Positions 19,719 to 28,793 of a stretch of DNA of 64,000 bases are shown in pieces (position 1 is the first letter of the stretch; each line of letters opens with the position of its first letter). The notes beneath the pieces were generated by a model, which was not told the origin of the DNA, did not search any database, and saw nothing but the letters and a program-made list of their open reading frames with translations. This stretch comes from DATDIC01 sp963764525. GTDB taxonomy: Bacteria > Pseudomonadota > Alphaproteobacteria > Acetobacterales > Acetobacteraceae. The translations under genes and the position numbers were made by a program. The stretch spans positions 1 through 64,000 of the forward strand of contig CAVXTC010000036.1 of NCBI GenBank assembly GCA_963764525.1. The letters run 5' to 3'.

Positions 19719-21918
19719 ATGGGCATCCTGGGACAGCCGATCGATCGCGTGGACGGGCGCCAGAAGGTGACCGGCAAGGCGACCTATGCAGCGGAATTCA
19801 CCGTGCCCGGCGTGCTGCATGCGGTGCTGGTGGAAAGCACCGTCGGCGCCGGGCAGATCATCAGTTTCGATCTGACCGAGGCGCAAGCCATGCCGGGCGT
19901 GATCCGGATCATCACGCCGCAAAATGCGATCCGCCTGGCTGAACAGAAGGGCGGCGCCGCAGACCGTCCATGCGCCGCTGCTGCAGGACATGACGGTGCA
20001 GTACAACGGTCAGCACGTGGCTGTGGTGGTGGCTGATACATTGGACCGGGCGATCGCCGCGGCATCCAAGGTGCGCGTGCGCTATCAGCCCGGTGAGCCG
20101 GTCACGCGCATGGAATCGGCGACTGGACCAGGCCTATGTGCCAAAGCATTTCCGCAACGGCAGCCGCCCGCCGGATTCCCTGCGCGGCGATCCCGACGCG
20201 GCTTTCCCGACCGGGGCGGTGCGGGTTGATGCCACCTACATCACCCCGATCGAGAACCACAATCCGATGGAGCCGCACGCGACGATCGCGCGCTGGGACG
20301 GCGACAAGCTGACCGTCTGGCACGCGACGCAGGGCATCTCCGCCACGCAGACAGTCGCTGGCGGCGCTGTTCGGCATCGACCCGAAGAATGTCCACGTGA
20401 TCTGTCCATTCGTCGGCGGTGGTTTCGGTTGCAAGGGCAATACCTGGCCGCCGGCTATCCTGGCGGCGATGGCCGCGAAACTGGTCGGCCGGCCGGTGAA
20501 GCTGGAGGTGACGCGGGCACAGATGTTCACCTCCAACGGCTACCGCCCGCAGACCATTCAGAAGCTGCGCTTCGCCGCGGATCAAAGCGGGCGGCTGGTC
20601 AGCATGCGCCACGACGGGTTTTCGCAGATGTCGATGCCGGCGCTCGGCGAATACAGCGAGCCGGTCGGGCTGCCGACCGAAATGCTGTATGCCTGCGACA
20701 ACGTGGCGGTGACCCATCGGTTGGTCCCGACCAACGCCAGTCTGCCCACCTACATGCGTGCGCCCGGTGAGGCGCCCGGCAATTTCGCGCTGGAATCGGC
20801 CATGGACGAGCTGGCCGCTGAACTTCGCAGTGGATCCAATGCGAGTTCCGTCTGCGCAACTACACTGAAACCGACCCGCACGAAAACAAGCCGTTCGCCA
20901 GCAAGGCCCTGCACGCGTGCTACGCGATGGGCGCCGAGGCGTTCGACTGGTCGCGCCGCAACCCGGTGCCACGTTCGATGCGCGATGGCCGGCACCTGAT
21001 CGGGTTGGGCATGGCCACCAGCACGTATCCCACCCATCGGATGCCGGCGGACGTGCGCGTCACGCATGCGGGCCGACGGCGCGACGCTGGTGCAGGTCGG
21101 CTCGCAGGACATCGGCACCGGCACCTACACGGTGATGGCGCAAACCGCCGCCGACACGCTCGGCGTTCCGGTCGCCTGGGTCCGCGTGGAGCTGGGCGAC
21201 AGCGCATTCCCGAAGGCGCCGGTTTCCGGCGGATCGATGACCGTGGCCAGCGTCGGTCCTGCCGTGCTGGCGGCCGGCTCAATCGCTGCGGACGAAACTG
21301 TTCGACATGGCCCGGGCGGATCGCTGGCAGGGGGTGCCGGACACGGCGCTGCGGCTGGCTGGTGGCGTGGTGCTAGGCCCCGGCGGCCGCCTGTCGATTG
21401 CCGAACTGATGGCGCGCCGCAGCCTGGATGCAGCGGAAACCACCGCGCACGCCGAGGCCGGCGAATCCGACAAGCAATACTCGATGCACGCGTTCGGAGC
21501 ACAGTTCGCCGAGGTGCGGGTCGATCCCGAGCTCGGCGAGATCCGTATCACGCGCTATGTCGGCGCCTTCGACGGCGGCCACATCCTGAACCCGAAGACG
21601 GCGCGCAGCCAGCTCATCGGCGGCATCGTGTACGGGATCGGCATGGCGCTGATGGAACAGACGCACGTGGACGAGGAAACCGGCCGCGTGGTCAACAGCA
21701 ACATCTCCGAATACCTGGTGCCGGTGAACGCCGACGTCCCGGCGATCCAGGCCATCATGGTGCCGAACGACGACCGGCACTCGAACCCGCTCGGGGCCAA
21801 GGGGATCGGAGAACTGCCGATGGTCGGCGTCGCGGCGGCGGTGGCGAATGCGGTGTGGCATGCAACCGGCAAGCGCGTGCGACGGCTTCCGATCCGCGTG
21901 GAGGACCTATTGACGTAG
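19719..21918 (+). CDS. paoC: Aldehyde oxidoreductase molybdenum-binding subunit (PaoC-type), about six frameshifts
   Basis: TAAGGGAG at 19703-19710 precedes ATG 19719. The protein reads MGILGQPIDRVDGRQKVTGK, then changes frame near 19955, 20115, 20360, 20830, 21065 and 21290. The joined pieces give about 730 residues, full length. Key parts survive: FVGGGFGCKGN for the cofactor, YMRAPGEAPG, GSQDIGTGTYT, and the active-site Glu in GAKGIGELP near the end. The enzyme oxidises aldehydes, often aromatic, to acids in the periplasm. Because conservation holds across every break, indel error is more likely than decay. Confidence 0.85.
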
Positions 21919-21942
21919 CGCGGCCCGACGCCGCGTTGCTAC
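21915..21942. terminator. Shared hairpin between convergent paoC and argG
   Basis: GTAGC pairs with GCTAC and GCGG pairs with CCGC across a 7-nt loop, with a 3-nt bulge. Both stop codons (paoC TAG 21916-21918 and argG TAG, complement of 21939-21941) lie inside the stem. It may act in both directions, though no T-run is present. Confidence 0.35.
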
Positions 21943-23169
21943 AGCGTCCCGCCCCGCCGCCCAGCCATCGCCCCCAGCCGCAGCCGCAGCGCGTTCAACT
22001 TGATGAACCCCTGCGCATCGAATTGGTCGTAAGCGCCCTGATCTTCCTCGAACGTGACGACCCGCATCGAATACAGGCTGTTTGGCAAGTTCCCGCCCGA
22101 TCACGCTGACATTGCCCTTGTATAGTTTCAATCGCACCCGCCCGCTGACCGATTTCTGGCTTTCATCGATCAGCGCCTGCAACATTCGTCGTTCCGGGCT
22201 GAACCAAAATCCGTTGTAGATCAGCTCTGCATAGCGTGGCATGAGCTGGTCCTTGAGATGCGCTGCCTCGCGGTCCAGCGTGATGCTCTCTATGCCGCGG
22301 TGCGCCGCTAGCAGGATCGTCCCGCCAGGCGTTTCGTACACGCCGCGCGACTTCATGCCGACGAACCGGTTTTCCACCAGATCGAGCCGTCCGATCCCGT
22401 TGGCGCGGCCCAGTTCGTTCAGCCGCGTCAGCAGCGCGGCGGGGGACAGCGGCGTGCCGTCGATCGCCACGGGATCGCCGTGCTGGAATTCCACAGTGAT
22501 AACTGTCGCGGTGTCCGGGGCGTCCTCCGGACGGATGGTGCGCTGATACACGATCTCATCGGCTTCGACAGACGGATCCTCCAGGATTTTGCCTTCCGAT
22601 GATGAGTGCAGCAGGTTGGCATCGACACTGAACGGCGCCTCGCCGCGCTTGTCCCTGGCGATCGGGATCTGGTTGGCCTCGGCAAACTCCAGCAGCCTTG
22701 TGCGGCTGGTCAGCTCCCATTCGCGCCACGGCGCGATGATCTTGATGTCCGGCTTCAGCGCGTAATACGACAGTTCGAACCGCACCTGGTCGTTGCCCTT
22801 GCCGGTTGCGCCATGCGCTACCGCGTCGGCCCCGACCTGCTCGGCGATCTCGATCTGGCGTTGCGCAATCAGCGGCCGGGCGATCGAGGTGCCCAGCAGG
22901 TACTGTCCCTCATACAGCGCGTTGGCACGAAACATCGGGAAGACGAAATCCCGAACGAACGTTTCGCGCAGATCGTCCACGAAGATTTCCTTCACGCCGA
23001 ACAGTTCGGCTTTGCGACGCGCCGGTTCCAGTTCTTCGCCCTGCCCCAGATCGGCGGTGAAGGTGACTACCTCACAGCGATAGGTCACCTGCAGCCAGCG
23101 CAGGATCACGCTGGTATCCAGCCCGCCCGAATAGGCGAGCACTACCTTCTTCACGTCCTTCACGACCAT
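21939..23169 (-). CDS. argG: Argininosuccinate synthase, one frameshift near the C-terminus
   Basis: The enzyme joins citrulline and aspartate using ATP in arginine synthesis. The N-terminal ATP-binding motif is clear (VLAYSGGLDTSVILRWL), as are GATGKGNDQVRFE and EGKILEDP. The frame holds to about 22085 and then shifts. The correct end continues as NSLYSMRVVTFEEDQGAYD and stops at 21939, whereas the uncorrected frame runs out to 21907. Restored length is about 410 residues, as expected. With one copy of an essential biosynthetic gene and perfect flanking conservation, a sequencing indel is the likely cause. Confidence 0.93.
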
Positions 23170-23238
23170 CGCCGGGCTCCTTGGGGCCGATGAGCCGGCG
23201 GAGTAGCCCCCGAACGAAACCCCGGCAAGCCGTGCCGT

Positions 23239-23640
23239 TCAGCCGGCCGGCCGGTCGCTGTTCAAGATATCGGCCGCGGCCTTCCAGCCATCCGCCTGCT
23301 TCTTCCAGACCACCACGTATTTGCCGTGGTCCTCGTTGCGTCCGTTCTCGCCATCGAACGCCAGCGTGTAGGTGCCGATTTCATAGGCCATGTCGCCGCT
23401 CGCAGCGGCTTCGATGAACGTCGGACCGAAATCGAGCGCCACGTTCGGCAAGGACAGCAGATGGCCCCACATCGCGGCCACCGCCTCACGCCCCTCGGCG
23501 ATTGGTGCGTTCGGTACCAGGAAGCGCCCATCCGCGGTGTAGCAACTGGCAATGGCAGCCGTATCTTTGCGGCGAACCGCAGCGAGCCAAGGTTCGATGG
23601 CTGCCTTGATAGCCTGGCTGATGCTGCCTGCGTCTGACAT
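23239..23640 (-). CDS. NTF2/SnoaL-like fold protein (DUF4440-type)
   Basis: This intact 133-residue protein starts MSDAGSISQAIKAAIEPW at ATG 23640. The pattern is that of ketosteroid-isomerase-like small proteins: an N-terminal helix, then DTAAIASCYTADGRFLVP, then a curved sheet ending VVVWKKQADGWKAAADI. Such proteins form cone-shaped dimers that bind small molecules or act as enzymes. Nothing here reveals the ligand. It lies between argG and the CoA-transferase on the same strand with separate spacing. Confidence 0.75.
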   Translation of the reverse strand: MSDAGSISQAIKAAIEPWLAAVRRKDTAAIASCYTADGRFLVPNAPIAEGREAVAAMWGHLLSLPNVALDFGPTFIEAAASGDMAYEIGTYTLAFDGENGRNEDHGKYVVVWKKQADGWKAAADILNSDRPAG

Positions 23641-23695
23641 TTCGTTGCCTCCCGCGATGTTTCCCGCGGCAACTATACCGTAATTCCCGCCCGAT

Positions 23696-24892
23696 TTACA
23701 CCACCTTCCGGTCCCGCAGCCCGGCGATTTCCGACGCCGCATAGCCAAGTTCGCGCAGGATCGCCTCGGTGTGCTCCCCGGCCTCAGGCGTGGCGCTGCG
23801 CACGGCCCATGGCGTACGGGACAGTTCGACCGCCTGCCCGACCACCTCAACGTCACCGAGCACCGGATGCGGCACGTGACGGGTGACCCGCAGATGCTGC
23901 ACCTGCGGGTCGGCGAACACCTCGTTCATCCGATAGATGGGGCCGCAAGGAACACCGGCGGCGTTCAACCGCTCGATCCAGTCAGTCGAGGAGCGGTGCC
24001 GGGTCACACCGCCGATCGCCTCATTCAGCCGGTGGCGGTTCTTCGACCGTGCCGCGCCTGTCGCGAAGTCAGGGTCGGCGGCAAGCTGCGGTGCCTCCAT
24101 CGCGGTGCAGAAGCGGCGATAGATGTCGTCGCCCGAGGCGGCGATGTTGATATGCCCGTCGCTGGTCGCGAACACCCCGGTGGGGATGCTCGTCGGGTGG
24201 TCGTTGCCGGCCTGTCCCGGCACCTCATGCCCGATCAGCCAGCGCGCCGCCTGGAAATCCAGCATGGCGATCTGCGCCGCCAGCAGGTTGCTCTGCACCC
24301 ACTGGCCTTCGCCGGAGGTCTCGCGCTCCAGCAGCGCGACCAGGATGCCCATGGCGCAGAAAATCCCGGCGGTGAGGTCGGCGACGGGGATGCCGACCCG
24401 CACCGGACCCTGGCCGGGCAGCCCGGTGATCGACATCAAGCCGCCCATGCCCTGGGCGATCTGATCGAACCCGGGACGATCGCGATACGGCCCGTCCTGG
24501 CCGAAGCCGGAGATCGAGGCATAGACAAGGCGAGGGTTCACCGAGCGCAAGGCGGGGTAATCGATGCCCAGCCGGATCTTCACGTCAGGCCGGTAATTCT
24601 CCACCAGCACGTCGGCGCCGGCCACCAGACGCTTCAGGATTTCCACGCCCTCCGGCGCCTTCAGATTGAGCGTCAGGCTGCGCTTGCCCCGGTGCAGGTT
24701 CTGGAAGTCCGGCCCATGCCGCTCCCCGCCCAGGCCGCCGTCGCCCTCCGGCGATTCGATCTTGATCACCTCGGCGCCCCAGTCGGCGAGCTGGCGCACC
24801 GCGGTGGGGCCGGCCCGCACCCGGGTGAGGTCGAGAACCTTGAAACGGGCCAACGGGCCCGGTGTGGGATCGGGCCGTTCGGGCAGTGCCAT
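23696..24892 (-). CDS. CaiB/BaiF family (class III) CoA-transferase
   Basis: This intact 398-residue protein moves CoA between carboxylic acids. The N-terminus shows the family's DLTRVRAGPTAVRQLADWG and IKIESPEGD. The presumed catalytic Asp lies in VGIPVADLTAGIFCAMG near residue 175. The C-terminal half has the interlocked-dimer region FADPQVQHLRVTRHV. The substrate pair is unknown; members act on oxalate, carnitine, aromatic or branched acids. No acyl-CoA dehydrogenase or hydratase lies beside it to narrow the choice. Confidence 0.9.
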   Translation of the reverse strand: MALPERPDPTPGPLARFKVLDLTRVRAGPTAVRQLADWGAEVIKIESPEGDGGLGGERHGPDFQNLHRGKRSLTLNLKAPEGVEILKRLVAGADVLVENYRPDVKIRLGIDYPALRSVNPRLVYASISGFGQDGPYRDRPGFDQIAQGMGGLMSITGLPGQGPVRVGIPVADLTAGIFCAMGILVALLERETSGEGQWVQSNLLAAQIAMLDFQAARWLIGHEVPGQAGNDHPTSIPTGVFATSDGHINIAASGDDIYRRFCTAMEAPQLAADPDFATGAARSKNRHRLNEAIGGVTRHRSSTDWIERLNAAGVPCGPIYRMNEVFADPQVQHLRVTRHVPHPVLGDVEVVGQAVELSRTPWAVRSATPEAGEHTEAILRELGYAASEIAGLRDRKVV

Positions 24893-25183
24893 GGGGGGCC
24901 TCCGTAGCAGCGCAGTCGCACGGATTGCCGGGCGCGTCGAGTTCCGCGGCGCGGAGCGCGGGATATCAAAACCCGGACAATGCGTACCATTCTAAGCACG
25001 GCGCGTCGCGTAACCCATTGGCCAAAACCGATCCCGGTCGCTGTTTTGTTACCGCGTCGCCACCAGATTCCCTCGTCTCGCCGGGAACGGCGTGGTAACA
25101 CGGCACCGGAGCAACTCACGCTTAGGAGAGCAATCGTCCCTGCCGTCTCGGAAAAGACACCCCTTCTCGCGGAAAGACACGAA

Positions 25184-25549
25184 ATGATGCAGACGGACGC
25201 AAATGACAGCGCCACCATCATGGTGGTTGACGACGACCCGGAGGTGCGGGAGATCGTCGCCGAATTTCTGGCCGAATCCGGCCACCACATCCTGCAAGCC
25301 GGCGGAGGCCGCGAGGCGCTGAAGCTTCTCTCCGACACGCCCAATCTCGATCTCGTGATCACCGATGTCCGGATGCCCGATATCTCCGGGATCGACTTTG
25401 CCGAGATGGCGATACGGGAACGCAGCGCGCTGAAGGTGATCCTGATATCCGGTTATTTTGTGTCGCAGAACGTCGGCCGCCGCGTGTTGCGCAAGCCGTT
25501 TCGCATGAAGGAGCTGGAAGACGCGGTGCGGGAGGAGTTGGCGCTCTGA
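25184..25549 (+). CDS. Single-domain response regulator (CpdR-like receiver)
   Basis: This intact 121-residue protein is only a receiver domain: acidic pocket VVDDDPE, phospho-acceptor Asp in LVITDVRMPD near residue 60, switch Ser in ILISGY, and Lys in RKPFRM. There is no DNA-binding or enzymatic output domain. It therefore acts by protein contact, like CpdR or CheY-type proteins. No histidine kinase is adjacent. ATG 25184 or 25187 could be the start. Confidence 0.85.
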   Translation: MMQTDANDSATIMVVDDDPEVREIVAEFLAESGHHILQAGGGREALKLLSDTPNLDLVITDVRMPDISGIDFAEMAIRERSALKVILISGYFVSQNVGRRVLRKPFRMKELEDAVREELAL

Positions 25550-25600
25550 AGTGATCGCCGCAGAAGCCGCGGTGTTGCGCCAATTTCCGCTACTGCACAG

Positions 25601-25741
25601 GCGTATCTGGACCGGCGCCTGACGCTGGACGAGATGACGTCGGCACGCATCCGGCTGGACGAGATCAACGACGGTTTTTTTCCCGCCGTGAACCGGGGCG
25701 AGGCGGTGCGCAGCGTGATCCAGCTCGGGGGCGCTGAATGA
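25601..25741 (+). pseudogene. C-terminal remnant of a zinc alcohol dehydrogenase
   Basis: The frame ending at TGA 25739-25741 reads LTLDEMTSARIRLDEINDGF and then a tail resembling MKRGEGIRSVI. This is the last 45 residues of class III/zinc alcohol dehydrogenases (S-hydroxymethylglutathione dehydrogenase type). No upstream part exists: the response regulator ends only 51 nt before it. The stop overlaps the next gene's ATG (ATGA), so the original gene was coupled to the DUF6166 gene. Confidence 0.7.
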
Positions 25742-26037
25742 AAGTTTACGAAGGCGGCCGCAGTCTTGACGGAGCCGTGGTCACGGTCGATGGCGCCCCG
25801 CTCGATCCGCGGTTCGACCTGAAGCGGTTCAGCCGATCCGGTTTCGAATGGACCTATATCGGCGACGGCCCCCGCCAGCTCGCGCTGGCACTGCTTTCCG
25901 ATCATCTGCAGGATCCGGCGCGCGCATTGCAACTGACCGAGGCCTTCATGCGCGAGGTGGTTTCGGAACTCGACAATGCCTGGCGGCTGACCGACGCCGA
26001 GATCGACCAGGCGCTGCAGCACTTGTCCTTGCCCTGA
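25738..26037 (+). CDS. DUF6166 domain protein
   Basis: This 99-residue protein reads MKVYEGGRSLDGAVVTVDG, then RFDLKRFSRSGFEWTYIGDG, then a helix with LALALLSDHLQDPARAL. I recognise it as the DUF6166 type, small proteins of unknown function. There is no signal peptide or membrane segment. It overlaps the stop of the alcohol dehydrogenase remnant by four bases, so its translation was once coupled. It now has no visible promoter of its own. Confidence 0.65.
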   Translation: MKVYEGGRSLDGAVVTVDGAPLDPRFDLKRFSRSGFEWTYIGDGPRQLALALLSDHLQDPARALQLTEAFMREVVSELDNAWRLTDAEIDQALQHLSLP

Positions 26038-26093
26038 CCTCATCGGCGGTCAACACTCGCGGCAATGCGCCAGCGCGACCACGGGAGACACCG

Positions 26094-27158
26094 ATGAAGC
26101 CACGCATCGCCATCATGGGAACCGGTGCGGTCGGTGGCTATGCCGGCGCCCACATGGCGCAGGCCGGCGAGGACGTGACGTTCATCGACCCGTGGCCCGA
26201 ACATGTGGAGCGCATGCGTTCCGCCGGCCTGCGCATCTCCCACATCACCGGCGAGGAATTCACCACGCCAGTCCGCGCCCTGCACCTGACCGATGTCCAG
26301 CATTTCGCGAAGGAAGCGCCGATCGATATCGCCTTCGTCTGCATGAAGTCCTACGACACCGCCTGGGCGACACGAATGATCGCGCAATATCTCGGCCCGA
26401 ACGGGTTCGTGGTGTCGCTGCAGAACTGCATGAACGAGGAAACGGTGGCCGGCGTGGTCGGCTGGGGCAGGACGCTCGGCTGCATCGCATCGTCCATCAC
26501 GGTTGATCTGTGCGAGCCCGGCCACATCAGGCGTGCCGCCGGGAAAAGCCGTGGCAAGGGCCACACGGTGTTCCGGGTCGGCGAGGTACATGGCCGCATC
26601 ACCGACCGCGCCAATGAAGTCTGCCGGCTGGTCGATCTGGCGGACGGCGCGATGGTGACGTCCAACCTGTGGGGCGAGCGCTGGTCGAAGCTGGTGACCA
26701 ACGCGATGGGCAATGGGCTATCGGCCTGCACCGGCATGATCAGCCGCGACCTTCAGACCAATGACGTGATCCGCCGCTTCGGCGCCCGCCTCGGCAGCGA
26801 GGCGATCCGTGTCGGCCAGGCGCTCGGCTATGAACTGGAGGAGATCAGCCACATGTCGCCCGAGGTGATCGCCCGGGCCGGTGAAGGCGACCCCGAGGCG
26901 ACGCACGAATACGACGAGCATCGGCTGGCCGAGGCTGCGCGGCCCGGCGGAGGCGCGCACCGTCCGTCGATGGGCCAGGACATGGTGAAGGGGCGGCGGA
27001 CCGAGATCGAGTTCCTGAACGGCTTCGTGGTGCGCAAGGGCGAGGAGGTCGGGATCGCGACGCCGGCCAACGCCGCGCTGACAGATATCGTGAAGCGGGT
27101 GGAACGCGGGGAATTGCAGCCCGACCCGCGGCACATTATCGAGTTGAGGTTGAACTGA
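26094..27158 (+). CDS. Ketopantoate reductase-like NAD(P)-dependent oxidoreductase (ApbA/PanE family)
   Basis: This intact 354-residue protein has an N-terminal Rossmann fold (GTGAVGGYAGAHMAQAG), CMKSYDTAWA, and the family's catalytic Lys in ERWSKLVTNAMGN near residue 200. PanE reduces 2-dehydropantoate in pantothenate synthesis. This protein is about 50 residues longer than classic PanE and carries an extra GDPEATHEYDEHRLAEAARP segment. It may instead act on another 2-keto acid. GGGAGA lies ahead of ATG 26094. Confidence 0.82.
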   Translation: MKPRIAIMGTGAVGGYAGAHMAQAGEDVTFIDPWPEHVERMRSAGLRISHITGEEFTTPVRALHLTDVQHFAKEAPIDIAFVCMKSYDTAWATRMIAQYLGPNGFVVSLQNCMNEETVAGVVGWGRTLGCIASSITVDLCEPGHIRRAAGKSRGKGHTVFRVGEVHGRITDRANEVCRLVDLADGAMVTSNLWGERWSKLVTNAMGNGLSACTGMISRDLQTNDVIRRFGARLGSEAIRVGQALGYELEEISHMSPEVIARAGEGDPEATHEYDEHRLAEAARPGGGAHRPSMGQDMVKGRRTEIEFLNGFVVRKGEEVGIATPANAALTDIVKRVERGELQPDPRHIIELRLN

Positions 27159-27221
27159 CAAAGCAGATCGCCTGATGCCAGCCGGTGAAGCCGTTGACTG
27201 CTTCTCACGACTCCAAACACG

Positions 27222-28793
27222 TCATGGCATTCGCCTGGTGCTGAGGGCACGGTGCATCGCCGTGGCTGGGTTGTCGGAGCGAATGGAACCGATCGCAGAA
27301 ACCGCGTCGCCCCCCGCGTCACCCGGACGCAATCGCCTTCCAGCCGATCCGCCCCGCCTCGTAGCTGGCGTCGCACGCCCGCCCCTCCCCAACATTATCA
27401 GCATCGCCGCACCCGGCCCGGCGACCGCGGCACCGATCAGCAGCCGCGCCACCAGCACCTCCGCCGGCCGCCCCGGCGCGACCAGCAACGCCGCCCCCTC
27501 CAGCGCCGCGCCGCTCGCCGCCACCGCCAGCGCCAACGCCGGCAAGCCGGCCCGCACTGAGGCCCAGACCGAGCACCCGAGCACGCGGGCGTTCATCCGC
27601 AGCGTGTAAGGCGTCGCCACCGCCTGCGCCGCCAGCCAGATCGCCGCCGCCGCCACGGCGCCGGACGGACGCAAGAGCGCCACGCCGAGCGCCAGCGCCA
27701 CGAAGCTCATGACATTGCCGCGCAGCGCGTACTGTGGTGCGCCGCGCGCCACCGCTGCCACCCCGCAAGGAAACACCAGGAATAGCCACGCCGCCAAGCC
27801 GACCAATGGCAGCGCAGCGCGCCCGGACGGCGCCCAGGCCGGACCCAGCAACAGCGCGATCAACGGCTGCACGCTGACCAGCATCGCCCCGCACAGCGGA
27901 AATGCCACCAGCCCCGCCAGCCCCAGCCAACGATCCACCGCCTTGCGAAGCGCCGCCGGATCGCCCTGCCGTTCCGCCATGTCAGGCAGCATCAGCCGCC
28001 ACAGCGCGGTGAACACCAGCTCGCGCACCGTATCGACCAGCCGGAACGCCATGTGCACTTCACCCAGCGTCGCCGCACCGGCCGTGCTGCCGACCAGCAC
28101 TGCGAACATCCGGTACCGCCCGTGCAGCACCACCGTGCTCGCCGCCAACGGGCCGCCGACGCGCAGCAGTTCGCGCACCGGCCCCCAGCGGCATACCGCC
28201 GTCGGCCGCCATCCAGCGCCGAGCAGCAGCACCAGCGCCCCCACCGCCGACCCCGCCGCCTGCTGCGCCACCAGCGCCCAGGCGCCCGCCCCGCCCAGCG
28301 CGCAGCCGATGCCGACAGCGGTGCCGGCGCTCTGCCCCACCAGCGCGCGGCAGGCCAGCAACCGGTAACCGCGCTGCCGCGTGGCCCGCCCCTGGATCAC
28401 CCCGGCGGCGCCGACCAGCGGCAACGGTACCGCCAGAACCAGCGACATCCAGATCAGCCGGCGGTCTGCCAGCGCCCAGGCCAGCGGCCAACCCGCCGCG
28501 ACCTGTACCAGCGCTGCCCCCACGCCGACCAGCACGGAGGCCCAGAAGGCGCTGGATGCCGCGTCGTCATCCAGCGCCGAACGCTGCACGATGGCATCGG
28601 CGAACAGCGCGTTCACCCCGACCCACAGCAGCACGTGCATAGCCACGCCGGCCGCGCCCACCCCAACCTCGGCCGGCCCGACCAACCGCGCCACCACGAA
28701 GGCCGACACGACGGAGAACCCCGCCGAGACGGAAGCTTCCAGCGCCGACCAAAACACGTCCCGCGCCGGTACGTTAACGGAGCATACCCTCAC
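27222..28793 (-). CDS. Polysaccharide flippase-like membrane protein (Wzx/MurJ fold)
   Basis: The protein has about 523 residues, with some twelve to fourteen helices and short polar loops. FWSALEASVSAGFSVVSAFV opens it, and RATRQRGYRLLACRALVGQ and GRYRMFAVLVGSTAGAATLG are typical of oligosaccharide flippases. The GTG start at 28793 overlaps the upstream stop by four bases (GTGA), which fixes it over the longer frame to 28886. The last 50 residues are basic and unlike the family, so a frame break near 27370 is possible. The role is to move lipid-linked repeat units across the inner membrane for the polysaccharide cluster. Confidence 0.78.
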   Translation of the reverse strand: MRVCSVNVPARDVFWSALEASVSAGFSVVSAFVVARLVGPAEVGVGAAGVAMHVLLWVGVNALFADAIVQRSALDDDAASSAFWASVLVGVGAALVQVAAGWPLAWALADRRLIWMSLVLAVPLPLVGAAGVIQGRATRQRGYRLLACRALVGQSAGTAVGIGCALGGAGAWALVAQQAAGSAVGALVLLLGAGWRPTAVCRWGPVRELLRVGGPLAASTVVLHGRYRMFAVLVGSTAGAATLGEVHMAFRLVDTVRELVFTALWRLMLPDMAERQGDPAALRKAVDRWLGLAGLVAFPLCGAMLVSVQPLIALLLGPAWAPSGRAALPLVGLAAWLFLVFPCGVAAVARGAPQYALRGNVMSFVALALGVALLRPSGAVAAAAIWLAAQAVATPYTLRMNARVLGCSVWASVRAGLPALALAVAASGAALEGAALLVAPGRPAEVLVARLLIGAAVAGPGAAMLIMLGRGGRATPATRRGGSAGRRLRPGDAGGDAVSAIGSIRSDNPATAMHRALSTRRMP

